In this document: positions 1 through 7,170 of the stretch, piece by piece
Numbering within the stretch: position 1 is the first letter of the stretch
How the letters are laid out: the number at the start of each line of letters is the position of its first letter
DNA from: Treponema sp.
GTDB taxonomy: Bacteria > Spirochaetota > Spirochaetia > Treponematales > Breznakiellaceae
Assembly: GCA_031257195.1 (NCBI GenBank)
Contig: JAIRPD010000078.1
Location: 1 to 34,346 of the forward strand
Length of the DNA stretch: 34,346 nucleotides
Direction: 5' to 3'
Notes under the pieces: model-generated
Seen by the model: only the letters and a program-made list of their open reading frames with translations
Databases searched by the model: none
What the model was told of the DNA's origin: nothing
Made by a program: the position numbers and the translations under genes

Positions 1-743
1 AACCCCTCCCCGCCTTCCCGGGCGGTTACAAAGGCGGGCAGGCTTTTCATCAGGGAAACAAAGGGACGGATATTGGCGACGCCGCAGGATAAAGGAAAAT
101 GGGCAAACATCGGTTCATCGTTGGGGGAATCCCCAAAGAACAGCGCCGTCTTTTGAGGGGCTTCCTCCGCCAGGATCTCTTTCATAAAAAGCAAGGCCAT
201 GGATAATTTGTCGTATTCGCCAAACCACGCGTTGACGTGTATGGAACTGACCTTTGCCTCCGCGCCCATGCTGACGCAGATGGCCTTGATCTTATGGGCC
301 GCGTCAAGGCCCAAGTGGGGAGGATCCTCGTTAAAATCGATGGCCAGATCATAGATTCTGCAGAACTGATCTTTGGCCTCCCTGGAACCGGGTACCTCCC
401 GCAGGACCACGTCCCGGATTTCCTCCAGCCTTTTTTTGTAATCCCCCGCCGCCACCGAGGGGTGGATAAAGCGGCATACCCGCTCGTCCTTTTGGTAATA
501 GACAAAGGCGCCGTTTTCCCCTATCACCGCCCGGACCGGCCATTGCCGGATGATGGCGTCGCACCAACCCGCGGGACGCCCCGTAACGGGGATGGTGTAA
601 TACCCCGCGTCATAAAGGTTCCACAACGCCTGGTAGGCTGCGGCGGGAAGCTTTCCGCGGGTGGTTATGGTATCGTCAATGTCAAAAAGAATATACCGTA
701 TCCCGGCGATGGTTTTGTTGTCTATTTCCGCGAAGGCTTTCAT
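1..743 (-). CDS. HAD-superfamily phosphatase, type IIB (Cof-like), 3' end beyond the window
   Basis: Reading leftward from the ATG at 741-743, the frame stays open to the window edge, so about 247 residues are visible and the C-terminus is missing. HAD motif I is FDIDDT near residue 20, motif II is the Thr in PVTGRP near residue 50, and motif IV is FFGDSPND near residue 208. The cap between motifs II and III fits the C2 (Cof, sucrose- or mannosyl-phosphoglycerate-phosphatase-like) class. Such enzymes are soluble Mg-dependent phosphatases that use an aspartyl-phosphate intermediate. The substrate cannot be read from sequence. A GGAAGGA site precedes the ATG. The gene starts 17 bases after the DeoR-type stub, suggesting co-transcription. 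Confidence 0.85.
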   Translation of the reverse strand, partial: MKAFAEIDNKTIAGIRYILFDIDDTITTRGKLPAAAYQALWNLYDAGYYTIPVTGRPAGWCDAIIRQWPVRAVIGENGAFVYYQKDERVCRFIHPSVAAGDYKKRLEEIRDVVLREVPGSREAKDQFCRIYDLAIDFNEDPPHLGLDAAHKIKAICVSMGAEAKVSSIHVNAWFGEYDKLSMALLFMKEILAEEAPQKTALFFGDSPNDEPMFAHFPLSCGVANIRPFVSLMKSLPAFVTAREGGEG

Positions 744-760
744 GGTCCTTCCTTGTAAAG

Positions 761-901
761 TTAAAGTATGAGGTACTTCAAATCCCGTCTGATAGTAACC
801 TCACCCGCGTCATCCTGCCCGGCCAGTTTGTTTGCGGCCACCGAACCTTCTTTATATAACATAAAGCTGTCCAGGATCTTTTTGCGCCTGTTTATGTACA
901 T
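761..901 (-). pseudogene. Truncated DeoR-family regulator: N-terminal helix-turn-helix only (46 residues)
   Basis: The short frame begins with MYINRRKKIL and ends with EVTIRRDLKYLIL before a TAA. The TIRRDL recognition-helix signature and the opening RRKKIL are those of the DeoR-type winged helix. The protein stops where the wing should begin, and the usual sugar-phosphate-binding domain of about 190 residues is absent. A GAGG lies just 5' of the ATG, with a GTG one codon earlier as an alternative start. It sits 17 bases upstream of the HAD phosphatase, and DeoR-type regulators often neighbour sugar-phosphate genes. It may be a decayed regulator or a functional mini-HTH; the sequence does not decide. 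Confidence 0.55.
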
Positions 902-1064
902 CACCTCTTTACAATCCCGCCGCTTCGCAACGGGGTAGTTCATTCTATGAAAAAACCATCCCTGCGTCAATTGGCGCGGGAAGCTGAAAGTCCGCATACC
1001 GCCGTCCCCTTTTGCCGGCGGAGGGGTCTCTCTGGAATCTTGCGGGCCCCGCGGCGGAACGCCC

Positions 1065-1093
1065 TTTCCGGCGGCGCTGTCTTGGTGTATACT
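1065..1093 (+). promoter_or_regulatory. Candidate purD promoter, -10 six bases from the ATG
   Basis: TATACT at 1088-1093 is a good -10, with a weak -35 (TTTCCG, 1065-1070) at 17-bp spacing. Only six bases separate the -10 from the purD ATG and no Shine-Dalgarno sequence is present, so transcription would begin at or next to the start codon. The rest of the 198-base divergent region (902-1099) shows no other clear element. Confidence 0.45.
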
Positions 1094-1099
1094 TTTTCC

Positions 1100-2452
1100 A
1101 TGAAAGTCCTGGTAGTCGGGTCCGGCGGCAGGGAACACGCCATGGCCTGGAAACTCGCCCAATCGAACAAGGTAGAGCGGGTGTACGTTGCCCCCGGCAA
1201 CGGCGGTACCGCGGGGGAGGCAAAGTGTGAAAATGTGGAATCCCCCGGAGGGGATCCCGCTAAAGCGGAAGTCCAGGAAGCCCTGGCGGTTTTCGCGAAA
1301 AACGCGGGAGTCGATCTGACCGTGGTGGGCCCCGAAGCGCCCTTGGCGGCGGACATAGCCGGCCGGTTCCGGGCGGCGGGACTTGCCGTAACCGGCCCCG
1401 GCGCGGCGGAAGCCCGGCTGGAGTCCAGCAAGGTCTACGCCAAGTCCTTTATGGAAAAATACGGAATCCGCGCCGCCCGGTCCGCCGCCTTTACCGGCGC
1501 GGCGGAAGCCCTGGCGGCGGTCCAAAGCCGCTTTAGCGCTGGGGCAGAGACCGGGGCGGCCCCCCTGGTGATCAAGGCCGACGGCCTCGCCGCGGGGAAG
1601 GGGGTGGTTATCACCGCGGACCAGGACGAGGCTGAAAGGACAATTCGCTCCTTTATGGAAGATGGCGCCTTGGGGGAGGCGGGAAAAACCCTGGTGCTGG
1701 AGGAATACCTGGAAGGCCGGGAAATATCCGTCCTGGCGGCGGTAAGCGTCCGGCCCGGCCAAAAGGGGACGATCCTGCCCTTTGTTTCCGCCAGGGATCA
1801 CAAGCGCCGCTTTGACGGCGATCGGGGACCCAATACGGGGGGCATGGGGGCCATCGCTCCCGTACCGGACTTCAACGCCGCCGCCCAAAGGGACTTTGAG
1901 GAGGCGATCCTCCTTCCTACCCTTAAGGGCATGGAGGCCGAGGCTTTTGACTACCGAGGTTTTATCTTTTTTGGCCTGATGGCGCGGGGAGACACCTGTC
2001 ATCTCCTGGAATACAACGTCCGGCTGGGGGACCCCGAAACCCAGGCGGTGCTTCCCCTAATGGACGCGGACTTTGCCGGACTCTGCGCCGCCATAGAAGG
2101 GGGAACCCTGGGGGATTTTTCCCTCGCCTGGAAAACCGGGGCGGTCTGCGCTCCCGTGGCGGCGGCGGCGGGCTATCCCGGCGCGTATCGCGGGGGGGAC
2201 CGGATCAGCCTGGACCGGAGGGCCTTTGAAAAAACCGGGGCAATCCTGTTCGCCGCCGGGGCGGTTCGGGATGGCGGGGCGGAAACGCCCGGCGGCGAAT
2301 TGGAAACGGGCCTGCGGACCGCCGGGGGCCGGGTACTGGCTGTATCCGCCTGGGGAGTAAACGGGACGGAGGCCCGGCAAAAAGCCTACCAGGCCCTCCA
2401 GGCCGTCTCCTTTGAGGGCATGGCCTACCGCTCCGACATAGGCGCCGCGTAA
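1100..2452 (+). CDS. purD: Phosphoribosylamine-glycine ligase (GARS)
   Basis: This is the second committed step of de novo purine synthesis: ATP-dependent joining of glycine to 5-phosphoribosylamine, in the cytoplasm. The 450-residue protein opens with the family N-terminus MKVLVVGSGGREHAMAWKL. It has GPEAPL near residue 75, the ATP-grasp core IKADGLAAGKGVV near 155, EEYLEGREIS near 195, the RGPNTGGMGA loop near 245 and YNVRLGDPETQ near 305. The frame is open further upstream, but the family start is the ATG at 1100. There is no ribosome-binding site and the -10 is adjacent. It is slightly longer than the usual 420-430 residues. A CorC-type membrane-protein gene starts eight bases after its stop. 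Confidence 0.95.
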   Translation: MKVLVVGSGGREHAMAWKLAQSNKVERVYVAPGNGGTAGEAKCENVESPGGDPAKAEVQEALAVFAKNAGVDLTVVGPEAPLAADIAGRFRAAGLAVTGPGAAEARLESSKVYAKSFMEKYGIRAARSAAFTGAAEALAAVQSRFSAGAETGAAPLVIKADGLAAGKGVVITADQDEAERTIRSFMEDGALGEAGKTLVLEEYLEGREISVLAAVSVRPGQKGTILPFVSARDHKRRFDGDRGPNTGGMGAIAPVPDFNAAAQRDFEEAILLPTLKGMEAEAFDYRGFIFFGLMARGDTCHLLEYNVRLGDPETQAVLPLMDADFAGLCAAIEGGTLGDFSLAWKTGAVCAPVAAAAGYPGAYRGGDRISLDRRAFEKTGAILFAAGAVRDGGAETPGGELETGLRTAGGRVLAVSAWGVNGTEARQKAYQALQAVSFEGMAYRSDIGAA

Positions 2453-2460
2453 CGTTCTTT

Positions 2461-3858
2461 ATGGAAGAAAGCGACCCCCTTCTTTGGCAGCTCCTCCTTC
2501 AACTGGCGTTGATCGCCTGTAACGCCGTTTTTGCCTGCGCGGAGATCGCCCTCCTTTCGGTAAACACCGTTAAACTGGAAAAACTTGCCGCCGGGGGAAA
2601 TCGCGGGGCGGAGCGGCTCCTTAACCTGACCCGGAAACCGGCGAAGTTTCTCGCCGCGATTCAGGTGGGGATCACCCTGGCGGGATTTTTGGGCAGCGCC
2701 TTCGCGGCGGAAAACTTTTCCCGCAAACTCAGCGCCCTCCTGGTTCAGGCGGGCGGGACCTCCGCCGGGCCGGGACCTTTGCCGGGGGAAGAGGCGGCCC
2801 AGCGGCTGTTTACCGCCCTGCCGGTGGAGTTGATCCACACGATCTCTTTGGTGCTGATTACCCTGATCCTTTCCTTCCTTACCCTGGTCCTGGGGGAACT
2901 GGTTCCCAAGCGGATAGCCCTTCGCAAGGCCGAAACCCTGGCCCTGGCCCTGGCCCCGTTTATCACCGCCGTTTCCGCCCTCTTCGCCCCGGCGGTATGG
3001 CTCCTTACCGCCGCCACCAACGGCCTGCTCCGGCTTTTCAGGATCAACCCCCAGGAGGAGGAAAAGGCGGTAACGGAGGAGGAAATCCGGCTCCTCATCG
3101 ACGCAGGAAGCGAGCGGGGGTCCATCGCCAGCGGGGAACAGGAGATGATCCACAATGTGTTCGAGTTCAACGATAAAACCGCGGGGGAAGTGATGACCCA
3201 CCGCCGGGACGCGGCGTTATTGTGGCTAAAGGACGGCGATGAGGTCTGGGAAAAAACGGTCCTTGAAACCCGGTACGGTTACTACCCTGTCTGCGGGGAT
3301 ACGGTGGATGACATCCGGGGGGTCCTGTCCGCCAGGGACTACCTGGGCCTTAAAGACCGGAGCCGGGCCGCGGCGTTGGAAAAGGCCCTTCGTCCCGCCC
3401 AGTTCGCTCCCAATACCGTGGGGGCCCACGACCTTTTTAGGAAGATGAAAGCCCGGCACAGCCACTTTGCCCTGGTGTTGGACGAGTACGGAAGTCTGGA
3501 CGGGATTGTTACCATGAACGATCTGCTGGAAAAACTGGTGGGGGATCTAACGGAGGAAGAAAACCGGAGAGAAATCCCCCGGATCGAAAAAAGGGGGCCC
3601 GGCCTTTGGCGGTTCAGCGGCGCCGTCCCCCTGGACAAGGCGGCCAGGGAAACGGGCGTTTCCTTTCCCGAGGGAAACGATACCTTTGGGGGCTTTGTGT
3701 TCACCCTCCTGGGCCGGGTCCCCGATGACGGCGAACACTGTGAGCTGGTCTACGCTCCCCCCGCCGTTGAGGGGGAAGAGCCCCCGGCAAAACTGCGGAT
3801 TGCCATAACGGAGGTTAAGGACCGCCGGCTCCTGTCCGCTCTGGTCCACCGGGAATAA
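2461..3858 (+). CDS. CorC/HlyC (CNNM)-type membrane protein with CBS pair
   Basis: This 465-residue protein has the three-part layout of the hemolysin-C / CorC / CNNM family. The N-terminal DUF21 membrane domain has several hydrophobic segments within residues 1-185, and includes CAEIALLSVN and LGELVPKR. A CBS-domain pair follows at about 235-375, with EVMTHR and LVLDEYGSLDGIVTMNDLLE. The small C-terminal CorC_HlyC domain starts near 390. Relatives take part in Mg or Co transport; the older name 'hemolysin' is not supported by function. It follows purD by eight bases with no evident Shine-Dalgarno site, so translation may depend on reinitiation. Confidence 0.9.
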   Translation: MEESDPLLWQLLLQLALIACNAVFACAEIALLSVNTVKLEKLAAGGNRGAERLLNLTRKPAKFLAAIQVGITLAGFLGSAFAAENFSRKLSALLVQAGGTSAGPGPLPGEEAAQRLFTALPVELIHTISLVLITLILSFLTLVLGELVPKRIALRKAETLALALAPFITAVSALFAPAVWLLTAATNGLLRLFRINPQEEEKAVTEEEIRLLIDAGSERGSIASGEQEMIHNVFEFNDKTAGEVMTHRRDAALLWLKDGDEVWEKTVLETRYGYYPVCGDTVDDIRGVLSARDYLGLKDRSRAAALEKALRPAQFAPNTVGAHDLFRKMKARHSHFALVLDEYGSLDGIVTMNDLLEKLVGDLTEEENRREIPRIEKRGPGLWRFSGAVPLDKAARETGVSFPEGNDTFGGFVFTLLGRVPDDGEHCELVYAPPAVEGEEPPAKLRIAITEVKDRRLLSALVHRE

Positions 3859-3889
3859 CCCCGCGCGCCCCCAGGCCCGCGCGCCGGGG
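3859..3889. terminator. GC-rich hairpin between convergent genes
   Basis: Arms CCCCGCGCGC (3859-3868) and GCGCGCCGGGG (3879-3889) pair with one bulge. It starts right after the CorC-type gene stop and faces the 3' end of the YciO gene. There is no T-run on either side, so it is a weak but well-placed bidirectional terminator candidate. Confidence 0.4.
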
Positions 3890-3912
3890 CCGCCGCCTCG
3901 CAACGGCGCTTC

Positions 3913-4599
3913 CTAGGCGGGCCAGGAACCGCTGCCCAGCCGGAGGGGCAGAACCTCGTCTCCCGTAAGGTCCAGGATTGTGGAAAAAATCCGGGGCCGT
4001 TCATCCCCGGTGTCAAGGATCAGGTCCAGCCCCTCAATGTCTTCCAGTTCCCAGCCTCCCTCAAAAAGCTCCTCTTCGGCGATGGGGGGCAGACCCGGCC
4101 TGTCTTCCTCCTCCCCGTCGGGGGGCGCCTCCCACCGATCCTCCTCCCCGCCGTCCCGGCGCATACTTTTTTTTGCCGTCACCGAGTACAGGGGGGACCC
4201 CAGGGCTTTGATCAGCTCCAGGGGTACGGCGTGATCGGGGATCCGGACCCCAATCTCGCCCCGGCGGAGGTTCAGGGCCTTTTCCGTGCCCAAAAGGGTG
4301 TTGAGGATAAACACATAAGGCCCTGGAGAAAGGCGTTTGATCAGCCTGAACCGGGTATTGTCCATGCCGCATAGTTCGCCAAATTGGGAAATATCCGAAC
4401 AGAGCAGGGTAAAGTGCCGCTCATCCCGCTCGCCAGAAAGCTTCCGCAGTTTTTTAATCCCCTCCCGGGAAGCCAGGGAACAAACCACCGCCCAGCTTGT
4501 ATCGGAAGGCAGACCCACCAGGCCGCCTCTCTCAAGCAGGCGCGCGGCCCGGGTGAGGATCCGGTCATCTATGTTGGCCGGTACCAGGTACTCTATCAC
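3913..4599 (-). CDS. YciO-family protein (Sua5/YciO/YrdC superfamily)
   Basis: The family resembles enzymes that make threonylcarbamoyl-adenylate for the t6A tRNA modification, but YciO members are less well understood. GLPSDTSWAVVC (residues 25-40) matches the nucleotide-binding entry. RHFTLLCSDISQF, SPGPYVFIL and IGVRIPDHAVP are closer to YciO than to TsaC/Sua5. The canonical SAN motif reads TAK (LYSVTAKKS). After it comes an acidic insertion of about 30 residues rich in Glu, Asp and Pro, before the terminal strand pair ending ILDLTGDEVLPLR. I chose the GTG at 4597-4599, giving 228 residues, because GGAGG at 4606-4610 sits six bases upstream; the frame itself is open further back. Confidence 0.8.
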   Translation of the reverse strand: MIEYLVPANIDDRILTRAARLLERGGLVGLPSDTSWAVVCSLASREGIKKLRKLSGERDERHFTLLCSDISQFGELCGMDNTRFRLIKRLSPGPYVFILNTLLGTEKALNLRRGEIGVRIPDHAVPLELIKALGSPLYSVTAKKSMRRDGGEEDRWEAPPDGEEEDRPGLPPIAEEELFEGGWELEDIEGLDLILDTGDERPRIFSTILDLTGDEVLPLRLGSGSWPA

Positions 4600-4701
4600 A
4601 GGCGGCCTCCGCAAAGAAAAATCCCGGAATAACCCAAACCATCCATGGGTATAGTGTAGTACGGGCGTATTATTTTTTTCTATACACCCCCAAGGCAAAA
4701 G

Positions 4702-4719
4702 TGTCTATAAATATAGACA
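4702..4719. promoter_or_regulatory. 18-bp palindrome upstream of the sigma-54 promoter
   Basis: TGTCTATA (4702-4709) and TATAGACA (4712-4719) are exact inverted copies around AA. The centre lies about 95 bp upstream of the -24 element, within the usual range of activator sites for sigma-54 promoters. It could instead be an operator for the divergent YciO gene. I found no equivalent upstream of the second sigma-54 promoter. Confidence 0.5.
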
Positions 4720-4751
4720 GATGGCTCATCCCCGCCGCGCCGGTCTTTTTA

Positions 4752-4776
4752 TAATTCCTTGCGCCATAAGGAATTA
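4752..4776. promoter_or_regulatory. Inverted repeat shared by both sigma-54 promoters (copy 1, perfect)
   Basis: TAATTCCTT (4752-4760) and AAGGAATTA (4768-4776) are perfect inverted arms around seven bases. The centre is 41.5 bp upstream of the -24 GG. A nearly identical element precedes the other sigma-54 promoter (18216-18240). It is probably the binding site of a dimeric regulator. A transcriptional terminator is less likely because it precedes a promoter and the arms are AT-rich. Confidence 0.6.
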
Positions 4777-4802
4777 CATATTTTTTTATCGGATCGGCAA
4801 AC

Positions 4803-4820
4803 TTGGCACGGTCTTTGCTA
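4803..4820 (+). promoter_or_regulatory. Sigma-54 (RpoN) -24/-12 promoter
   Basis: TTGGCACG-N4-TTGCTA matches the sigma-54 consensus TGGCACG-N4-TTGCW throughout. The GG (4805-4806) and GC (4817-4818) dinucleotides are separated by the required 10 bases. Transcription should begin near 4830, giving a leader of about 70 bases to the ATG at 4901. TATATC follows the -12 element, as TATATT does in the second promoter. Confidence 0.85.
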
Positions 4821-4833
4821 GTATATCATGGTG

Positions 4834-4893
4834 TCCTGAGATCAAGGGAAAACATAATTTGCCCTGAAGCCGGGAGCCATAGTTCCAGGAGGG
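4834..4893 (+). promoter_or_regulatory. Leader of the first sigma gene: Shine-Dalgarno and possible anti-SD
   Basis: AGGAGGG at 4887-4893 is a strong ribosome-binding site seven bases from the ATG. TCCTG at 4834-4838, at the very start of the predicted transcript, can pair with CAGGA at 4886-4890 and would cover half of it. The five-pair stem is short, so translational control is only a possibility. Confidence 0.35.
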
Positions 4894-4900
4894 ACTTACT

Positions 4901-5725
4901 ATGAACGGAAAAAAATTCAACCTTTTGCAGCTGTATTTTGACCAGATAAAAAATTTTCCGCTGCTTACATTTGAGGAAGAGCTGGAACTGGCGAGGCGTA
5001 TTCAACAAGGGGAAGAGGGGGTTAGGCAGAAGCTGATTGAGTCCAATCTGCGGCTGGTGGTTAAGATTGCCCGTTCTTACCTGAACCCGGATATAGCTCT
5101 GCTGGACCTTATTCAGGAGGGCAACCTTGGTCTTATCCATGCCGCGGAAAGATACGACCCGGCAAGGAACGTGCGGTTTTCAACCTACGCTTGCTGGTGG
5201 ATCAAGCAAAACATAATCCTCTTCCTTACCAACAAGCGCCGGCTTATCAGGCTTCCTCAACGGAAGGAGGAGTTGTTTAGAAAAATCCAGAGGAGCTACC
5301 ACAGCCTTTCCCAGCGGCTTACCAGGGAACCCAACCCGGAGGAAGTGGCCAGGGAAATTGGCGTCCCCATGAAAGACGTGAATTCTGTTTTGGGAATAGC
5401 CAACGGCATTGTGTCCCTGAACACGGGCCCGGAAGACGCGGAGACAGCGGAGGTTCTGAAATACCAGGAGGATTATACCTACAATCCCGAGCGGACCCTG
5501 ATGAATAAAGTTTCCCGGGATTCCACCCTGGAGGTACTTAACAGGCTTAAGGAAAGGGAAAAAAAGGTGCTGATGTACCGTTACCAGATCAATGGGAGTA
5601 AAGGGCATACCCTTAAAAAGATAAGCGCCAAAATGGGCATTTCCGCGGAAACCGTACGTCAGATTGAGATAAGGGCGATCCACAAGATCCAGAACAGCCC
5701 GGAACTGCGTAACGTCCTGTGTTAA
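4901..5725 (+). CDS. Alternative sigma-70-family factor (group 2-like), under a sigma-54 promoter
   Basis: The 274-residue protein has regions 1.2 to 4.2 and no acidic region 1.1. Region 2 spans about residues 45-110, with NLRLVVKIARSY, DLIQEGNLGLIHAAERYDP and FSTYACWWIKQNI for core binding and -10 recognition. Region 3 (RLPQRKEELFRKI onward) covers about 115-200. Region 4.2 near 237-264 (TLKKISAKMGISAETVRQI) is the -35-reading helix-turn-helix. A factor of this size would direct core RNA polymerase to a secondary gene set. Its -24/-12 promoter implies it is made only when an enhancer-binding ATPase is active. Its stop overlaps that of rimO in a shared TTAA. It differs clearly from the second sigma factor at 17290-18144. 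Confidence 0.92.
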   Translation: MNGKKFNLLQLYFDQIKNFPLLTFEEELELARRIQQGEEGVRQKLIESNLRLVVKIARSYLNPDIALLDLIQEGNLGLIHAAERYDPARNVRFSTYACWWIKQNIILFLTNKRRLIRLPQRKEELFRKIQRSYHSLSQRLTREPNPEEVAREIGVPMKDVNSVLGIANGIVSLNTGPEDAETAEVLKYQEDYTYNPERTLMNKVSRDSTLEVLNRLKEREKKVLMYRYQINGSKGHTLKKISAKMGISAETVRQIEIRAIHKIQNSPELRNVLC

Positions 5726-7170
5726 ACTTCCACCCGCAGGTCAAAACCCGCGCGGGCGGTAACCCGGCCCCGGACCAGTGTTCCCGGCTTGAGTGACGGC
5801 CCGGGGCCGGTCCCGGGCGTTTCCGGGCCGCCGCTGGGCCGCCCGTCAAGGAGAGGGGCTTTTCGTCCTATAACCGCGGCGCCGTCCACCTCCGGCGCAT
5901 GGCAGAAAAGGCGGCCCAGCCAGAGGCCGCCTGACGGCTGATCCGGCGCCCTGGGCGGCGATCCCTCCTGGTCGCCCATGGGGGCGGGCAATTCTTCCTC
6001 AATAAGCGCTTCCAGGGTCCGGCCCACAAAACGATCCATCCCTTCTTCCGTTATGGGAACCTGCCGTTCCTCCAGAAGGGCCTTACGGAGGGCGGCGGTT
6101 TTTTTGCTCACCCGGTTCTTTAGGGAATAGGCCGCGGTCCCCTCTTCCCGGGAATAGGCAAAGACCCCAAGCCAGTCAAAACGGGCCCGTTCCTGAAAGG
6201 CCAGAAGCTGGGCAAAATCCTCTTCTGTTTCGCCGGGAAAGCCCGCAAGAAGGGTGGAACGGATCACGGCGCCGGGCAGTTGGGCGCGGATAGTGTCCAG
6301 CAGACGGAGGTAGACGCCGCCGCCGCCACGCCGCCCCATGGTCTTGAGCAGGGGGGGAGACGCGTGCTGGAAGGGTATGTCAAAGTAGGGAAGAAAACGG
6401 CGATCTTCCCGGAGTATACCCAAAATATCCAGGGGAAAGTGATCGGGGTGGAGGTAAAGGAGCCGGACCCAAAAATCACCGGGCAAAGCGGCGATACCCC
6501 GCAGCAGGGCCGCCAGGCCTGACTGTCCGGCGGTTTCCACCGGGACTTCCCCGGAGGGCCCCGGCTTGTAGGAGGCCAGATCCTGGCCGATCAGGCACAG
6601 CTCCTTTATCCCCCGTTCCAGGAGAACGCGGCATTCCGCGAGGATGCCGGGAATGGTCCGGCAGCGGAGGGGCCCTCTGATAAGGGGGATAGCGCAAAAA
6701 GAACAGCGGTTATCACAGCCCTCGGAGATCTTTACGTAGGCCGATCCGGGAAACCCCAGCAACGGACGGCCGCCGGATATGTCCGGCCATGGATGGCCGG
6801 CGCTTGGGGGACCGCCTTTGGCGGGGGGCGGTCCCAGTTCCGCGGCTTTTACCGCGATTTGGTCCAGTTCCGCGCTGCCCAAAAGGCCATCCACCTCGGT
6901 CAGTTCCGCGCCCAACTCCGCGCCATAACGCTGGGCCAGGCAGCCGGTCAGGAGTATCTTTTTTTCCGGGTACCGGTTCCGCCAGGCCAGGACGGCGTTG
7001 ATCGACTCCCGTTTAGCGGCTTCGATAAAGCCGCAGGAGTTGACAATGATCAAATCCGCATCTTCCGCGTCATCGGCGGCGATCCAGCCCGCCCGTTCAA
7101 GCCGGGCCATCATCATCTCGGCGTCTACCTGGTTTTTCGCGCAGCCAAAGGGATCAAGGAAATAGCGCAC
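5722..7170 (-). CDS. rimO: Ribosomal protein S12 methylthiotransferase
   Basis: A radical-SAM enzyme that methylthiolates the conserved aspartate of ribosomal protein S12. The 482 residues carry the N-terminal MTTase domain with its cluster-binding Cys in FGCAKN, NSCGF and TGCLAQRY. The radical-SAM signature CDNRCSFCAIP lies near residue 155. A C-terminal TRAM-type segment ends LVRGRVTARAGFDLRVEV. The start is a GTG (7168-7170) overlapping the RodZ-like gene's TAG by one base, with no clear Shine-Dalgarno site, pointing to translational coupling. Gly/Pro-rich insertions near residue 115 and in the C-terminal part make it longer than the usual 430-450 residues. It is the last gene of a lolA / RodZ-like / rimO operon. 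Confidence 0.93.
   Translation of the reverse strand: MRYFLDPFGCAKNQVDAEMMMARLERAGWIAADDAEDADLIIVNSCGFIEAAKRESINAVLAWRNRYPEKKILLTGCLAQRYGAELGAELTEVDGLLGSAELDQIAVKAAELGPPPAKGGPPSAGHPWPDISGGRPLLGFPGSAYVKISEGCDNRCSFCAIPLIRGPLRCRTIPGILAECRVLLERGIKELCLIGQDLASYKPGPSGEVPVETAGQSGLAALLRGIAALPGDFWVRLLYLHPDHFPLDILGILREDRRFLPYFDIPFQHASPPLLKTMGRRGGGGVYLRLLDTIRAQLPGAVIRSTLLAGFPGETEEDFAQLLAFQERARFDWLGVFAYSREEGTAAYSLKNRVSKKTAALRKALLEERQVPITEEGMDRFVGRTLEALIEEELPAPMGDQEGSPPRAPDQPSGGLWLGRLFCHAPEVDGAAVIGRKAPLLDGRPSGGPETPGTGPGPSLKPGTLVRGRVTARAGFDLRVEV

Noticed and set aside
761-2002. Long minus-strand open frame through purD
   Set aside because: Only its last 46 codons look like a protein (the DeoR HTH). The rest is Gly/Pro/Arg-rich antisense of purD, a common artefact in GC-rich DNA.
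4702-4719. NifA-type upstream activator site
   Set aside because: NifA sites are TGT-N10-ACA; here the spacing is N12 and no nitrogen-fixation gene is present.
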